Assembly: GCA_016714975.1 (NCBI GenBank)
Contig: JADKBR010000007.1
Coordinates: 1 to 64,000, forward strand
DNA length: 64,000 bases
Direction of reading: 5' to 3'
Source of the DNA: Candidatus Dechloromonas phosphorivorans
Lineage (GTDB): Bacteria > Pseudomonadota > Gammaproteobacteria > Burkholderiales > Rhodocyclaceae
Shown piece after piece: positions 45,269 through 54,421 of this stretch. The number at the start of each line of letters is the position of its first letter. The stretch's first letter is position 1. The notes under the pieces were generated by a model, which saw only the letters and a program-made list of their open reading frames with translations, was not told the origin of the DNA and searched no databases. The position numbers and the translations under genes were made by a program.

Positions 45269-45966
45269 AGAACGGCCACGCCTGGTTCATCACGGGTACC
45301 GATACCGAGATCGGCAAGACCTTCGTCGCCTGCGCGCTGCTGCACGCCTTGCGCCGAACCGGGCTGAGCGCGCTGGCGATGAAACCGATCGCCGCCGGCT
45401 TCGATGAAAACGGTTTCAACGACGACGTCGAGCGCCTGCTCGCCGCCTCGTCAGTCCAGCCACCGCGGGCGCTGGTCAATCCCTACGGCTTCCGCGCCGC
45501 GATTGCGCCGCACATCGCCGCCGAGGAGGAAGGCCGAGCCATCGAGCTGGCGCAAATCGTCGATGCTTTCGCGCAACTGCAGGCCATGGCCGACGCCGTT
45601 CTGGTCGAGGGCGTCGGCGGCTTTTGCGTGCCGCTCGGCGCCAGCTGCGACGCCGGCGATCTGGCAGCGCTGCTCAAGCTGCCGCTGATCCTGGTGGTTG
45701 GCATGCGGCTGGGCTGCATCAACCACGCCCTGCTGACCCAGCAGGCCATCGCGGCGCGCGGGTTGCCACTGGCCGGCTGGGTGGCGAACCGGATTGATCC
45801 GGCCATGTCGCGCTTCGCGGAAAACCTCGCCGCCCTGCAGGCGCGACTGCCGGCGCCACTGCTCGGCGTCGTCGAATACGGCACGACGCCCGAGCAGGCA
45901 GCGCTGACGCTGCGCCTTCCCGACCAGCCGCTGCCGGCAATCACCCAAATGCGGTTCCCGGGCTGA
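45265..45966 (+). CDS. bioD: Dethiobiotin synthetase
   Basis: BioD carboxylates and cyclises DAPA to dethiobiotin with ATP. The 233-residue product has the P-loop ITGTDTEIGKTFVA, the substrate lysine region MKPIAAGFDENG and VEGVGGFCVPLG. It is the last gene of the operon, overlapping bioC by four bases. No bioB is in the window, so biotin synthase must be elsewhere. The following 75 bases separate it from the convergent ABC importer. Confidence 0.94.
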   Translation: MKNGHAWFITGTDTEIGKTFVACALLHALRRTGLSALAMKPIAAGFDENGFNDDVERLLAASSVQPPRALVNPYGFRAAIAPHIAAEEEGRAIELAQIVDAFAQLQAMADAVLVEGVGGFCVPLGASCDAGDLAALLKLPLILVVGMRLGCINHALLTQQAIAARGLPLAGWVANRIDPAMSRFAENLAALQARLPAPLLGVVEYGTTPEQAALTLRLPDQPLPAITQMRFPG

Positions 45967-46041
45967 GAGGCTGCAAAGGGGACCCGTCGATCGCCGGCAG
46001 CATCCCCGACCGCTGGCGCCGAGCTCGCTCGCGCCCGTCAG

Positions 46042-46818
46042 CTACAGCATGTTCTCGAGAAACGCTCGCGTGCGCGCGTGTTCGGGGGAGGAAAACATTT
46101 CCCTTGCCGGACGTGCCTCAATGACTTCCCCGCCATCCATGAAGACCACGCGGCTCGCCACCTCGCGCGCAAAGGCCATCTCGTGGGTGACCACCAGCAT
46201 CGTCATGTGTTCTTCGGCCAGTTCGCGTATCGTCCGCAGCACTTCGCCGGTGAGTTCCGGATCGAGCGCCGAGGTCGGCTCGTCAAAGAGCATGATGTCC
46301 GGATCCATGGCCAGCGCGCGGGCAATGGCGACGCGCTGCTTCTGCCCGCCGGAAAGGCGCGAGGGGTAGCTCGCCTGCTTGTCGAGCAGGCCCACCTTGC
46401 GCAGCAATCCCTCGGCGACCGGAACGATCTCGGCGCGGCGCAGGCCCTTGACCGTGATCGGCGCCTCGATGATGTTCTGCAGCACCGTCAGGTGCGGAAA
46501 CAGGTTGAAGTGCTGGAAGACCATCCCCATCCGGCGGCAGATGCGCCGGATGTCGGCCTCCGGCGCATAACGGCAGACGGCGTCCTTGCCGGAAGACACC
46601 AGCGTTTCGCCGGCAATGTCGATGCGCCCACGGTTGATCGTTTCGAGGTGGTTGAGGCAGCGCAGGAAGGTGCTCTTGCCCGAGCCCGACGGGCCGATGA
46701 TGGCGACCACTTCGCCCTTGCCGACATCCAGGGAAACACCCCGGAGCACTTCCACTGCGGCAAAGCGCTTGTGAACGTCTAGGGCGTGGATCATCGGGCT
46801 ATCCATCGTAGACCGCAT
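46042..46818 (-). CDS. Polar amino-acid ABC transporter ATP-binding protein (GlnQ/HisP-like)
   Basis: This ATPase powers uptake of a polar amino acid. It has Walker A GPSGSGKSTFLR, the Q-loop MVFQHFNLFPHLTVLQN, signature LSGGQKQRVAIARALA and Walker B IMLFDEPTSALDPE. The first ATG overlaps the permease end by 20 bases; the internal ATGs at 46806 and 46794 are plausible starts closer to the family norm of about 245 residues. It is the last gene of a binding protein, permease and ATPase set. Confidence 0.92.
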   Translation of the reverse strand: MRSTMDSPMIHALDVHKRFAAVEVLRGVSLDVGKGEVVAIIGPSGSGKSTFLRCLNHLETINRGRIDIAGETLVSSGKDAVCRYAPEADIRRICRRMGMVFQHFNLFPHLTVLQNIIEAPITVKGLRRAEIVPVAEGLLRKVGLLDKQASYPSRLSGGQKQRVAIARALAMDPDIMLFDEPTSALDPELTGEVLRTIRELAEEHMTMLVVTHEMAFAREVASRVVFMDGGEVIEARPAREMFSSPEHARTRAFLENML

Positions 46819-47452
46819 ACTTTCTTTCCAGACGCTGGAAGCCCAGCGTGAGGACCAGCGTCATCAGCAGATAGAAGGCGGCGGCAACGATAAAGGGCGT
46901 CGTCGTGAAGTCGCGCTGGACGATGCCGCGCGCTGCCCGCAGCAGGTCATTCATCGCCAGCACGTAGATCAGCGACGTATCCTTGACCAGCGTGATCGTC
47001 TCGTTGCTCATCGGCGGCAGGATCCGCTTGAGCACCTGCGGCAGGACGATCCGGCGCATCGTTTGTGCGTAGCTCAAGCCAAGCACCCGCGCGCCTTCGT
47101 ACTGACCGCGATCGATCGACTGGATGCCGGCGCGGAAGATCTCGGCGAAGTACGCGGCATAGTTGAGGACGAAGGCGACGATCGCGGCCGGAAAGTCGGG
47201 CAGCCGGACGCCGATCACCGGTACGAAGGGCAGGGCAAAGTAGATGAACAGCATCTGCAGCATCAACGGCGTGCCGCGCATCAGCCAGATGTAGCCATTG
47301 ACCAGGCCGCCGAGGACGGCAAAACCCGAAATCCTGATCAGCGCCAGACCCAGGCCAAGCGGCACGGCGAGCACGAAGGTCAGCAGAAAAACCTGGAGCG
47401 TGACCCCCGTGCCCTCGAGCAGGGGGCCCATGATCTCAATCACATAGCTCAT
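46799..47452 (-). CDS. Polar amino-acid ABC transporter permease (HisM/GlnP-like)
   Basis: The 217-residue inner-membrane protein has about five transmembrane helices and the family sequence GTGVTLQVFLLTFVLAVPLG at the start, followed by the EAA loop YEGARVLGLSYAQTMRRIVL and LPQVLKRILPPMSNETITLV that docks to the ATPase. Such permeases often act as homodimers. It lies between the binding-protein gene and the ATPase gene, all leftward. Confidence 0.92.
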   Translation of the reverse strand: MSYVIEIMGPLLEGTGVTLQVFLLTFVLAVPLGLGLALIRISGFAVLGGLVNGYIWLMRGTPLMLQMLFIYFALPFVPVIGVRLPDFPAAIVAFVLNYAAYFAEIFRAGIQSIDRGQYEGARVLGLSYAQTMRRIVLPQVLKRILPPMSNETITLVKDTSLIYVLAMNDLLRAARGIVQRDFTTTPFIVAAAFYLLMTLVLTLGFQRLERKYAVYDG

Positions 47453-47535
47453 GTGCCCGGTCCCGACAGGAAGCGCTTTTCATCGTGGCAGCGACCGGAC
47501 ATGCGGGGGCGAGGTGTCACTTGAACGGCGCGCGC

Positions 47536-48336
47536 TTACTTCTTGATGATGTCCTTGCCGAACCACTTGCTCGAAATCGCCGCGGCCGAACCATCCTTCT
47601 TCATCTCGTCGAGCGTCTTCTGCAGCCTGGCCATCAACTCGGTGTCGTCCTTGCGGGTGCCGACGCCGTAGTCTTCGGTCCCGAAGTTTTCCTCGAGGAC
47701 CCGGTATTCACCCGGCCTCTTGGTCGTGTAGTAGCGACCGACCACCTCATCAACGACCAGCGCGTCGAGCCGGCCGGCGCTCAGGTCCATCAGCGCGGTG
47801 ACATTGTCACCGAACTTCTTCAGTTCCTTGAGCGACCTGGCGGTCGCCGCATCCTTCTCGATGGCGTCGATCGCGCTGCTGCCGTCCTGCACGCCGACCA
47901 CCTTGCCGGCAAGGTCGGCCTTGACCTTGACCGGCGACTTGTCGGTGACGACGATGATCTGGCGGTTCTCGAGATAGGGCGTGGTGAAGAGGATTTTTTC
48001 CTTGCGCGGCTCGGTGATCGTCAACCCGTTCCAGAGCACGTCCACCCGCTTGCTGGTCAGTTCGGCTTCCTTGGCATTCCAGTCGATCGGCTTGAACGTC
48101 ACCTCGGCGCCGAGCCGCTTGCCGGCTTCCCTGGCGAGATCGATGTCGAAGCCGACCAGCGCGTTCTTCTCGTCGCGGAAACCCATCGGCGGAAAGTTGT
48201 CGTCGAGGCCGACGACGATCGCGGCGGCCGGCGCGGCGGCCGCCTTCCCTTCGGGCGCACTTTCCTTCTTGCCGCAACTCGCGACCAGGGCAACAGCCAA
48301 CACGACGACCGGGAGTATTGCAGTCCTTTTGTTCAT
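47536..48336 (-). CDS. Extracellular solute-binding lipoprotein of the amino-acid ABC importer
   Basis: The product is a family 3 periplasmic binding protein. A lipoprotein signal peptide (MNKRTAILPVVVLAVALVAS) precedes the lipobox VASC at residues about 18-21. The mature part has VGLDDNFPPMGFRDEKNALV, GFDIDLAREAGKRLGAEV and a C-terminal KKDGSAAAISSKWFGKDI typical of arginine/cystine-type receptors. The ATG at 48336 was preferred to one five codons upstream. It is the first gene of the importer operon. Confidence 0.92.
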   Translation of the reverse strand: MNKRTAILPVVVLAVALVASCGKKESAPEGKAAAAPAAAIVVGLDDNFPPMGFRDEKNALVGFDIDLAREAGKRLGAEVTFKPIDWNAKEAELTSKRVDVLWNGLTITEPRKEKILFTTPYLENRQIIVVTDKSPVKVKADLAGKVVGVQDGSSAIDAIEKDAATARSLKELKKFGDNVTALMDLSAGRLDALVVDEVVGRYYTTKRPGEYRVLEENFGTEDYGVGTRKDDTELMARLQKTLDEMKKDGSAAAISSKWFGKDIIKK

Positions 48337-48351
48337 CTTTCTTCCTGTCAC

Positions 48352-48676
48352 ACCACATGGTTATAAGGGTAAAAACGCTGCCCGACCTGGTCCGGCCCGG
48401 CAGTATACCGAATTCGGGGCGACCTCCGGGTCGGAAAATCGGCGAACGCGGCAGCCGCAGCTTCCTGCGCGACGAGAGTGCATAGCGCCAAGCGCAGTTC
48501 GGCAAGCCGGACCGATCACGAAAACAGGCGCCTTGCGCTGGTCGACCGCGGCGGTGTCTTCTGCTGGTGATTTGTCGGACAATACCGCCACTCCTCGGAC
48601 TGCCAAACCAGGCGGCGGCGCCGAGGGTCCCTGAACCCGGCAAGACAACCAACAACAACGCAACGGGAGAAGCACC
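48352..48676. other. Intergenic region before the type I restriction island
   Basis: No gene is supported here. On the minus strand TATACT at about 48400-48405 could be the -10 of the amino-acid importer operon, although a good -35 is lacking. The right part, towards 48670, has no clear promoter for hsdM. Confidence 0.35.
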
Positions 48677-48898
48677 CTGATCGCCAAGACCCCCCTCGGC
48701 ACCAACGCGGCATGGCGCCACAGCCTGCTCAATCCCTGTCGGGACGGCCGCTGGCAACGCTCCGATCTGCCCATGGAACTGGTTTCGCCAATGACTGGCC
48801 ATGCCGTTGCGGCAACGACCGCAGCCGTCCAAGCGGACGACACCCTCGCCGAATCGATGGCACGGCACGACACCATCGAACTCATCGAGGTCGACTGA
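48677..48898 (+). CDS. Possible small protein upstream of hsdM (start uncertain)
   Basis: A 73-residue frame ends with TGA two bases before the hsdM ATG. It reads TPLGTNAAWRHSLLNPCRDG, then DLPMELVSPMTGHAVAATTA, and ends IELIEVD. A GGGAG sequence lies before a CTG at 48677, and the first ATG is at 48773. Composition is protein-like, but no family is recognised and the start codon would be unusual. It may be the end of a lost gene. Confidence 0.3.
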   Translation: MIAKTPLGTNAAWRHSLLNPCRDGRWQRSDLPMELVSPMTGHAVAATTAAVQADDTLAESMARHDTIELIEVD

Positions 48899-48900
48899 CG

Positions 48901-50553
48901 ATGCAATGGATCGCCCCCTCCGAAAAAGACGCCGCCTCCACCTCGCTTGAAAAGCGTCTGTGGGATGCCGCCGACCAGTTCCGTGCCAATTCCGGCCTCA
49001 AGGCGCAGGAATACTCCGGCCCCATCCTTGGCCTGATCTTCCTGCGCTTTGCCGAAGTGCGCTTCGCCCTCCAGCGCACCAGGCTCGAAGCCGGTGAAAC
49101 CACATCCCGGCGCGGCAGCCGCGTCGATGAACCCGCCGCCTACCACGCCGAAGGCATCCTCTACCTCGCCCCCGAGGCGCGCTTCGACTACCTGCTGACG
49201 CTGCCCGAGGTCGCCGACATCGGCGCCAGGGTCAACGCCGCGATGCGCGAGATCGAGAAGCACAACCCGCAGCTCGCCGGCGTGCTGCCCAAGACCTACA
49301 ACCTGTTCACCAGCACCCTGCTCAAGGAACTGCTGAAGAAGGTCTCCGAGATTCCGGCCACGCTCGACTACGACGCCTTCGGCCGCATCTACGAATACTT
49401 CCTCGGCGCCTTCGCCATGACCGAGGGCCAGGGCGGCGGCGAGTTCTACACGCCGAGCAGCATCGTCAAGCTGCTGGCCGAAATCATCGAACCCTTCCAC
49501 GGCCGCATCCTCGACCCGGCCTGCGGTTCCGGCGGCATGTTCGTGCAGTCGGCGCGCTTCGTCGCCGAGCACCAGAAGAACCCCGCCGCCGAACTCGCCA
49601 TCTGCGGCGTCGAAAAGACCGACGAAACCGGCCGCCTGTGCCGCCTCAACCTCGCCGTGCACGGCCTGGAAGGCGACATCAAGCACGGCGGCAATATCAA
49701 CAGCTACTACGACGACCCGCACAGTGCCACCGGATCGTTCGACTTCGTCCTCGCCAATCCGCCCTTCAACGTCAATGCGGTGGACAAGGAACGGCTTGCG
49801 GACATGGTCGGCGCCGGTCGCCGCTTCCCTTTCGGCCTGCCGCGCACCGACAACGCCAACTACCTGTGGATTCAGCTCTTCTACTCGGCGTTAAACAGCC
49901 GAGGCCGCGCCGGCTTCGTCATGGCCAACTCGGCGTCGGATGCCCGCTCCTCCGAGCAGGAACTGCGGCAGAAGCTGATCGAAGCGCGGGCGGTGGATGT
50001 CATGGTCGCCGTCGGCCCCAACATGTTCTACACCGTCACGCTGCCCTGCACGCTGTGGTTCCTCGACAAGGGCAAGGCCCGATCCAAACACGCGAAGCGT
50101 GCCGACACCGTGCTCTTCATCGACGCCCGCCACATCTACCGGCAGGTCGATCGCGCCCACCGCGACTGGACGCCGGCGCAGATCGGCTTCATCGCCAACC
50201 TCGTCCGCCTCTATCGCGGCGAGGCACTCGACAACACCGTCGGCGGTGACGAGCCGGCGACCAAGCTGCGCGAAACATTCCCTCCCCTTGAAGGCGAGGG
50301 CCAGGGAGGGGATGGGTTGGTCTATCGTGACGTGCCCGGCCTGTGCAAGGCGGCGACGTTGGCCGAGATCGAAGCCCAGGGCTGGTCGCTCAACCCCGGC
50401 CGCTATGTCGGCGTCGCACCGGGCGAGGAGGTCAGCGACGAGGACTTCAAGGAACAGCTCGAAACCCTGAACGAGGAACTGGAATCGCTGAACGCCCAGG
50501 CGCTGGAGTTGCAAGCCCGCATCGCGCAAAATGTCGCATCGCTACTGACCTGA
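48901..50553 (+). CDS. hsdM: Type I restriction-modification system methyltransferase subunit
   Basis: HsdM is the adenine-N6 methyltransferase of the type I complex. The 550-residue product has the N-terminal helical domain (STSLEKRLWDAADQFRANSG, EYSGPILGLIFLRFAEVRF), SAM motif I LDPACGSGGMFVQS, catalytic motif IV VLANPPFNVNAV, and a C-terminal coiled coil (EEVSDEDFKEQLETLNEELE) that ends LQARIAQNVASLLT. It is followed by toxin-antitoxin genes and then hsdS rather than directly by hsdS. Confidence 0.95.
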   Translation: MQWIAPSEKDAASTSLEKRLWDAADQFRANSGLKAQEYSGPILGLIFLRFAEVRFALQRTRLEAGETTSRRGSRVDEPAAYHAEGILYLAPEARFDYLLTLPEVADIGARVNAAMREIEKHNPQLAGVLPKTYNLFTSTLLKELLKKVSEIPATLDYDAFGRIYEYFLGAFAMTEGQGGGEFYTPSSIVKLLAEIIEPFHGRILDPACGSGGMFVQSARFVAEHQKNPAAELAICGVEKTDETGRLCRLNLAVHGLEGDIKHGGNINSYYDDPHSATGSFDFVLANPPFNVNAVDKERLADMVGAGRRFPFGLPRTDNANYLWIQLFYSALNSRGRAGFVMANSASDARSSEQELRQKLIEARAVDVMVAVGPNMFYTVTLPCTLWFLDKGKARSKHAKRADTVLFIDARHIYRQVDRAHRDWTPAQIGFIANLVRLYRGEALDNTVGGDEPATKLRETFPPLEGEGQGGDGLVYRDVPGLCKAATLAEIEAQGWSLNPGRYVGVAPGEEVSDEDFKEQLETLNEELESLNAQALELQARIAQNVASLLT

Positions 50554-50569
50554 TTCACGGAGGAACACC

Positions 50570-50812
50570 ATGAGTGCCGCCATCGAAGCCAGCATCATCG
50601 AACATCTCCACCGACTGGATGACCAGCGCCAGGCACAAGTCCTCGACTTCGTGGAGTACCTCGCGAGCAAATCCGGAGCGGCATCGCCAACCGTCGCCCG
50701 GCCTAAAATCGATCCCTCGCGCGATCTGGCCAAATTCATTGGCGTCGCAACCGGATTTCCTGAAGACGGCGTGGCCTATCAGCGGCAGATACGCGATACG
50801 GAATGGCCATGA
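50570..50812 (+). CDS. DUF2281-type antitoxin
   Basis: The 80-residue product has the DUF2281 pattern SIIEHLHRLDDQRQAQVLDF and VEYLASKSG followed by an acidic, poorly folded C-terminus. Such proteins are VapB-like antitoxins of PIN-domain toxins. A ribosome site (GGAGGA) precedes it. The ATGA overlap with the next frame shows it was paired with a vapC gene, of which only the first residues remain. It is inserted between hsdM and hsdS. Confidence 0.75.
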   Translation: MSAAIEASIIEHLHRLDDQRQAQVLDFVEYLASKSGAASPTVARPKIDPSRDLAKFIGVATGFPEDGVAYQRQIRDTEWP

Positions 50813-50862
50813 GATACTTTCTCGATACCAATGTGCTGATTAACTCCACAAGTTTGCGTTGA
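50809..50862 (+). pseudogene. vapC toxin remnant (PIN domain N-terminus only)
   Basis: The frame reads MRYFLDTNVLINSTSLR and stops. RYFLDTNVLI is the first strand of PIN-domain toxins with the first catalytic Asp. The other about 115 residues are gone. It overlaps the antitoxin stop by four bases, the normal coupling. A new antitoxin gene begins 10 bases later, so the toxin was cut by arrival of the following module. Confidence 0.8.
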
Positions 50863-50872
50863 AGGAGATCCC

Positions 50873-51097
50873 ATGAACACTGAAACAATTGAAGAGACCG
50901 TCCTGCACTTGCCCATGCAGCAACGCGCCGAACTGGCGCACAAGCTGCTGCTCAGTCTGGAAGAGGTAAGCGAGGATGAAATCGCACAGGCATGGCACAC
51001 CGAGGCCATACGTCGCGCGGCCGAGCTAGACAGCGGGCAAGCTGATACCGTTTCCGCCGAAGAGGTACGCGCCGCGGCCCAAGCCCTGTTGCGATGA
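50873..51097 (+). CDS. Addiction-module antitoxin (Unstab_antitox family)
   Basis: The 74-residue product matches the putative addiction module component family: ETVLHLPMQQRAELAHKLLL, SLEEVSEDEIAQAWHTEAIR and a C-terminal SAEEVRAAAQALL. These neutralise RelE/ParE toxins. Its stop overlaps the toxin ATG by four bases. A ribosome site AAGGAG lies upstream. Confidence 0.88.
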   Translation: MNTETIEETVLHLPMQQRAELAHKLLLSLEEVSEDEIAQAWHTEAIRRAAELDSGQADTVSAEEVRAAAQALLR

Positions 51098-51393
51098 ACT
51101 ATCGCTTCCTCCGGGCCGCACGGGCCGAGCATCTCGATGAGGTGGCGTTTTACGAAAACCGGCTGCCGGGTTTGGGGGTGGACTACCTGGCCGAGTTTGA
51201 AGCAGTCATGGCGCGCATCTGCGCGAACCCGGATCTTTATCCGCGCATCGGCGATACCGATATCCGCAAGGCCGGACTCAAGCGCTTTCCGTTTCATGTG
51301 ATTTATCGCGTCGATCCAGCGCATGTCGTCATTCTCGCCATCGCGCACCAGCGCCGCCGCCCGGCGTATTGGGTGGGGCGGATCGGGAAATGA
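51094..51393 (+). CDS. RelE/ParE-family toxin
   Basis: The 99-residue product has the ParE fold signature: AARAEHLDEVAFYENRLPGL, then VMARICANPDLYPRI, KRFPFHVIYRVDPAHVVILA and a basic end HQRRRPAYWVGR. ParE toxins inhibit gyrase and RelE toxins cleave mRNA; which applies here is not clear. It is coupled to the antitoxin upstream and lies inside the type I restriction operon. Confidence 0.88.
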   Translation: MNYRFLRAARAEHLDEVAFYENRLPGLGVDYLAEFEAVMARICANPDLYPRIGDTDIRKAGLKRFPFHVIYRVDPAHVVILAIAHQRRRPAYWVGRIGK

Positions 51394-51469
51394 AAGCAGC
51401 GCTGGCGCGGGAAATGGAGCAGACCGTCGCCGCGAATGTGGCGGGGATTCTGGAAGCGCTGGAAGCGTG

Positions 51470-51472
<3 letters not shown>
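51390..51472 (+). pseudogene. 26-residue fragment resembling an hsdM C-terminus
   Basis: The frame starts at an ATG overlapping the ParE stop and reads MKAALAREMEQTVAANVAGI before ending LEALEA and TGA, which overlaps the hsdS ATG. The residues resemble the end of HsdM (ARIAQNVASLLT). It may be the original hsdM tail, displaced when the toxin-antitoxin genes arrived. Too short to be sure. Confidence 0.3.
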
Positions 51473-52782
<1,310 letters not shown>

Positions 52783-52786
<4 letters not shown>

Positions 52787-52839
52787 ATTCTTGACTTGTC
52801 CTTGTTTATTATTTACTTTCGCATTTCGCGAAACACGAA
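52783..52839 (+). promoter_or_regulatory. Promoter and second dyad operator of the winged-helix/nucleotidyltransferase pair
   Basis: TTGAAT (52783-52788), an 18-bp spacer and TATTAT (52807-52812) form the best promoter; TTGACT (52791) with a weaker -10 is an alternative. The dyad TTCGCATTTCGCGAAACACGAA-type site covers 52818-52839, just after the -10, where a repressor would block transcription. The core TTTCGCGAAA is perfect. Confidence 0.55.
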
Positions 52840-52861
52840 ACAGCGGTTTGCCACCTGATCC

Positions 52862-53395
52862 ATGCCCAGACTTCGCAACCGTCAGCCCGTGCTCAAGCCC
52901 CAGGATTTCTACCTCCTGCTGGCGCTGGCCGCCTGTCGCGATCGAGGCACGACCTACCCGGAACTGGCGGCGTTTTCCGGCCTGTCGATGTCCGAGGTGC
53001 ATGGCGCGCTGAAGCGGGCCGAGGTGGCGCGCCTGCTGTTTTTCGACGACAAGCGGCCACGCATCCTGCTGCCGGCCTTCAGGGAGTTTCTTTACCACGG
53101 CGCCCGCTACGCCTTTCCGGCCTTACGCGGGGCGCTGGCGGTCGGGCTGCCCACGGCCTATGCGGCGGCACCGCTCAATGCCCACATTGCGCCTTCGTCC
53201 GAACCGGTGCCGGTGTGGCCTTTCATCGGCGGACCGGTCCGCGGGGGGAGCGTGGTTCCGCTGTATTCGTCCGCACCCGCTGCGGCCGCCCGCAGCCCGG
53301 CGCTGTATGAAAACCTGGCCCTGTTCGACGCGCTGCGCATGGGCAACGCCCGCGAACGGGCGCTGGCGCAGGACTTGTTCGAGACGCGCCTGTGA
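52862..53395 (+). CDS. Winged-helix regulator, AbiEi-like partner of a nucleotidyltransferase toxin
   Basis: The 177-residue product begins with a winged-helix domain (DFYLLLALAACRDRGTTYPE, LAAFSGLSMSEVHGALKRAE) and has a strand-rich C-terminal part with VPVWPFIGGPVRGGSVVPLY. It overlaps the GTG of the nucleotidyltransferase gene. In AbiE-type modules the first gene encodes a winged-helix antitoxin that represses its own operon by binding two inverted repeats upstream, and two such repeats are seen here. It is not a canonical AbiEi by sequence, so the match is functional analogy. Confidence 0.65.
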   Translation: MPRLRNRQPVLKPQDFYLLLALAACRDRGTTYPELAAFSGLSMSEVHGALKRAEVARLLFFDDKRPRILLPAFREFLYHGARYAFPALRGALAVGLPTAYAAAPLNAHIAPSSEPVPVWPFIGGPVRGGSVVPLYSSAPAAAARSPALYENLALFDALRMGNARERALAQDLFETRL

Positions 53396-54099
53396 TTGCC
53401 GGCGATCCCAATGTGCATAGGGTCGAAGTGGTCGCCGCCGTGCTGGGCGATCTCTGCGATGAGCTGGTACTGGTCGGCGGCTGCGCGGCCAGCCTGCTGA
53501 TTGACACACCGACCGCGCCACCGCCGCGCGTGACCTACGACGTGGACCTGATCGCCGTGGTTGCCACGCTGCGCAACTACCATGCGCTGGAAGAACAGTT
53601 CGCTGAACGGGGTTTCACGCGCGATGTGTCGGCAGATGCGCCGATCTGCCGCTGGCGCATTGGCGCCATCGAGGTGGATTTGATGCCTACCGACGAAGCG
53701 GTGCTCGGCTTTTCCAACCGCTGGTATGCGGAAGCGGCGGCCACGGCGATGCGCCTGACTTTGCCGAGCGGCACGGCGATCAATCTGATTTCCGCGCCGG
53801 CTTTTCTGGCCACCAAGTTCGAGGCATTTCGCACGCGTGGCAAGGCCGACCTGCTGCTGAGCCACGATTTCGAGGACATCATCAATGTGGTCGAGGGCCG
53901 CTTGTCCATCGTCGAAGAAGTCGGCGCTGGCGGGACGGCGCTGCGGACTTACCTTGCCAGGCAATTCGCCAGCATCATCGCGGCGCCGGATTACACGAAC
54001 GTGCTGCCGGGGCTGGTCGCTTTCGACGATCTCCATTCGCAGCGCATCAAGCGCGTTCGCCAGCGCATCGCGGCGCTCGCTGCCATGGAGTCGCGATGA
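53392..54099 (+). CDS. Nucleotidyltransferase, AbiEii/AbiGii-toxin-like
   Basis: The 235-residue product has the nucleotidyltransferase motif LVLVGGCAASLL (25-36), with acidic pair YDVDLI (Asp50, Asp52), followed by GAIEVDLMPTDE supplying the third acid and INLISAPAFLATKFEAFRTR. This matches AbiEii-type toxins, which use NTP to modify tRNA or other targets in abortive infection. The GTG start overlaps the regulator stop. Its end overlaps the ATG of an hsdR fragment, so it entered between hsdS and hsdR. Confidence 0.75.
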   Translation: MIAGDPNVHRVEVVAAVLGDLCDELVLVGGCAASLLIDTPTAPPPRVTYDVDLIAVVATLRNYHALEEQFAERGFTRDVSADAPICRWRIGAIEVDLMPTDEAVLGFSNRWYAEAAATAMRLTLPSGTAINLISAPAFLATKFEAFRTRGKADLLLSHDFEDIINVVEGRLSIVEEVGAGGTALRTYLARQFASIIAAPDYTNVLPGLVAFDDLHSQRIKRVRQRIAALAAMESR

Positions 54100-54332
54100 A
54101 CGCCCACGCCTACTCCGAAGACCAGCGCGTCGAGCAGCCCGCCATCGGGCTGTATTCGGCACTCGGCTGGCAGACGGTGTCGGCGCTGGAGGAGACCTTC
54201 GGCGTCGGCGGCACGCTGGGGCGCGAGACCAAGGGCGAGGTGGTGCTACTGCCGCGCCTGCTTTCCGGGCAGGTTGCGGTCGACGCGATTTCCGGCTCGA
54301 TTTCCGATTCGCCTGTCGGCCCGCCGCAGTGA
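54096..54332 (+). pseudogene. Chimeric fragment: hsdR start joined to hsdS end
   Basis: Residues 1-51 (MNAHAYSEDQRVEQPAIGL through GRETKGEVVL) match the start of the hsdR gene at 55771 at 43 of 51 positions. From there the frame continues LPRLLSGQVAVDAISGSI, which resembles the end of HsdS (LPRLFSGQIGVEAI). This 78-residue frame therefore joins the beginning of one hsdR to the end of another hsdS. It is a recombination scar and unlikely to be functional. Confidence 0.75.
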
Positions 54333-54336
54333 CATT

Positions 54337-54364
54337 TCTACTAATCTGTTTATTTATTAGTAGA
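54337..54364. promoter_or_regulatory. Dyad operator 1 of the fic gene
   Basis: TCTACTAA (54337-54344) and TTAGTAGA (54357-54364) form an inverted repeat with a 12-base spacer. The right arm overlaps the -35 element. An identical-arm dyad lies 56 bp downstream. Confidence 0.65.
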
Positions 54365-54388
54365 CATTGGCTAGGCGCTGCCTATACT
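54361..54388 (+). promoter_or_regulatory. Predicted fic promoter
   Basis: TAGACA (54361-54366), a 16-bp spacer and TATACT (54383-54388) form a good sigma70-type promoter between the two dyads. The start codon at 54422 has no clear ribosome site, and the transcript leader would be about 27 bases. Confidence 0.6.
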
Positions 54389-54392
54389 AATT

Positions 54393-54420
54393 TCTACTAA
54401 CTTGATATTAATTTAGTAGA
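54393..54420. promoter_or_regulatory. Dyad operator 2 of the fic gene
   Basis: TCTACTAA (54393-54400) and TTAGTAGA (54413-54420) repeat the first dyad exactly in arms and spacing and end one base before the fic ATG. Binding of a repressor at both would enclose the promoter. Confidence 0.65.
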
Positions 54421-54421
54421 C

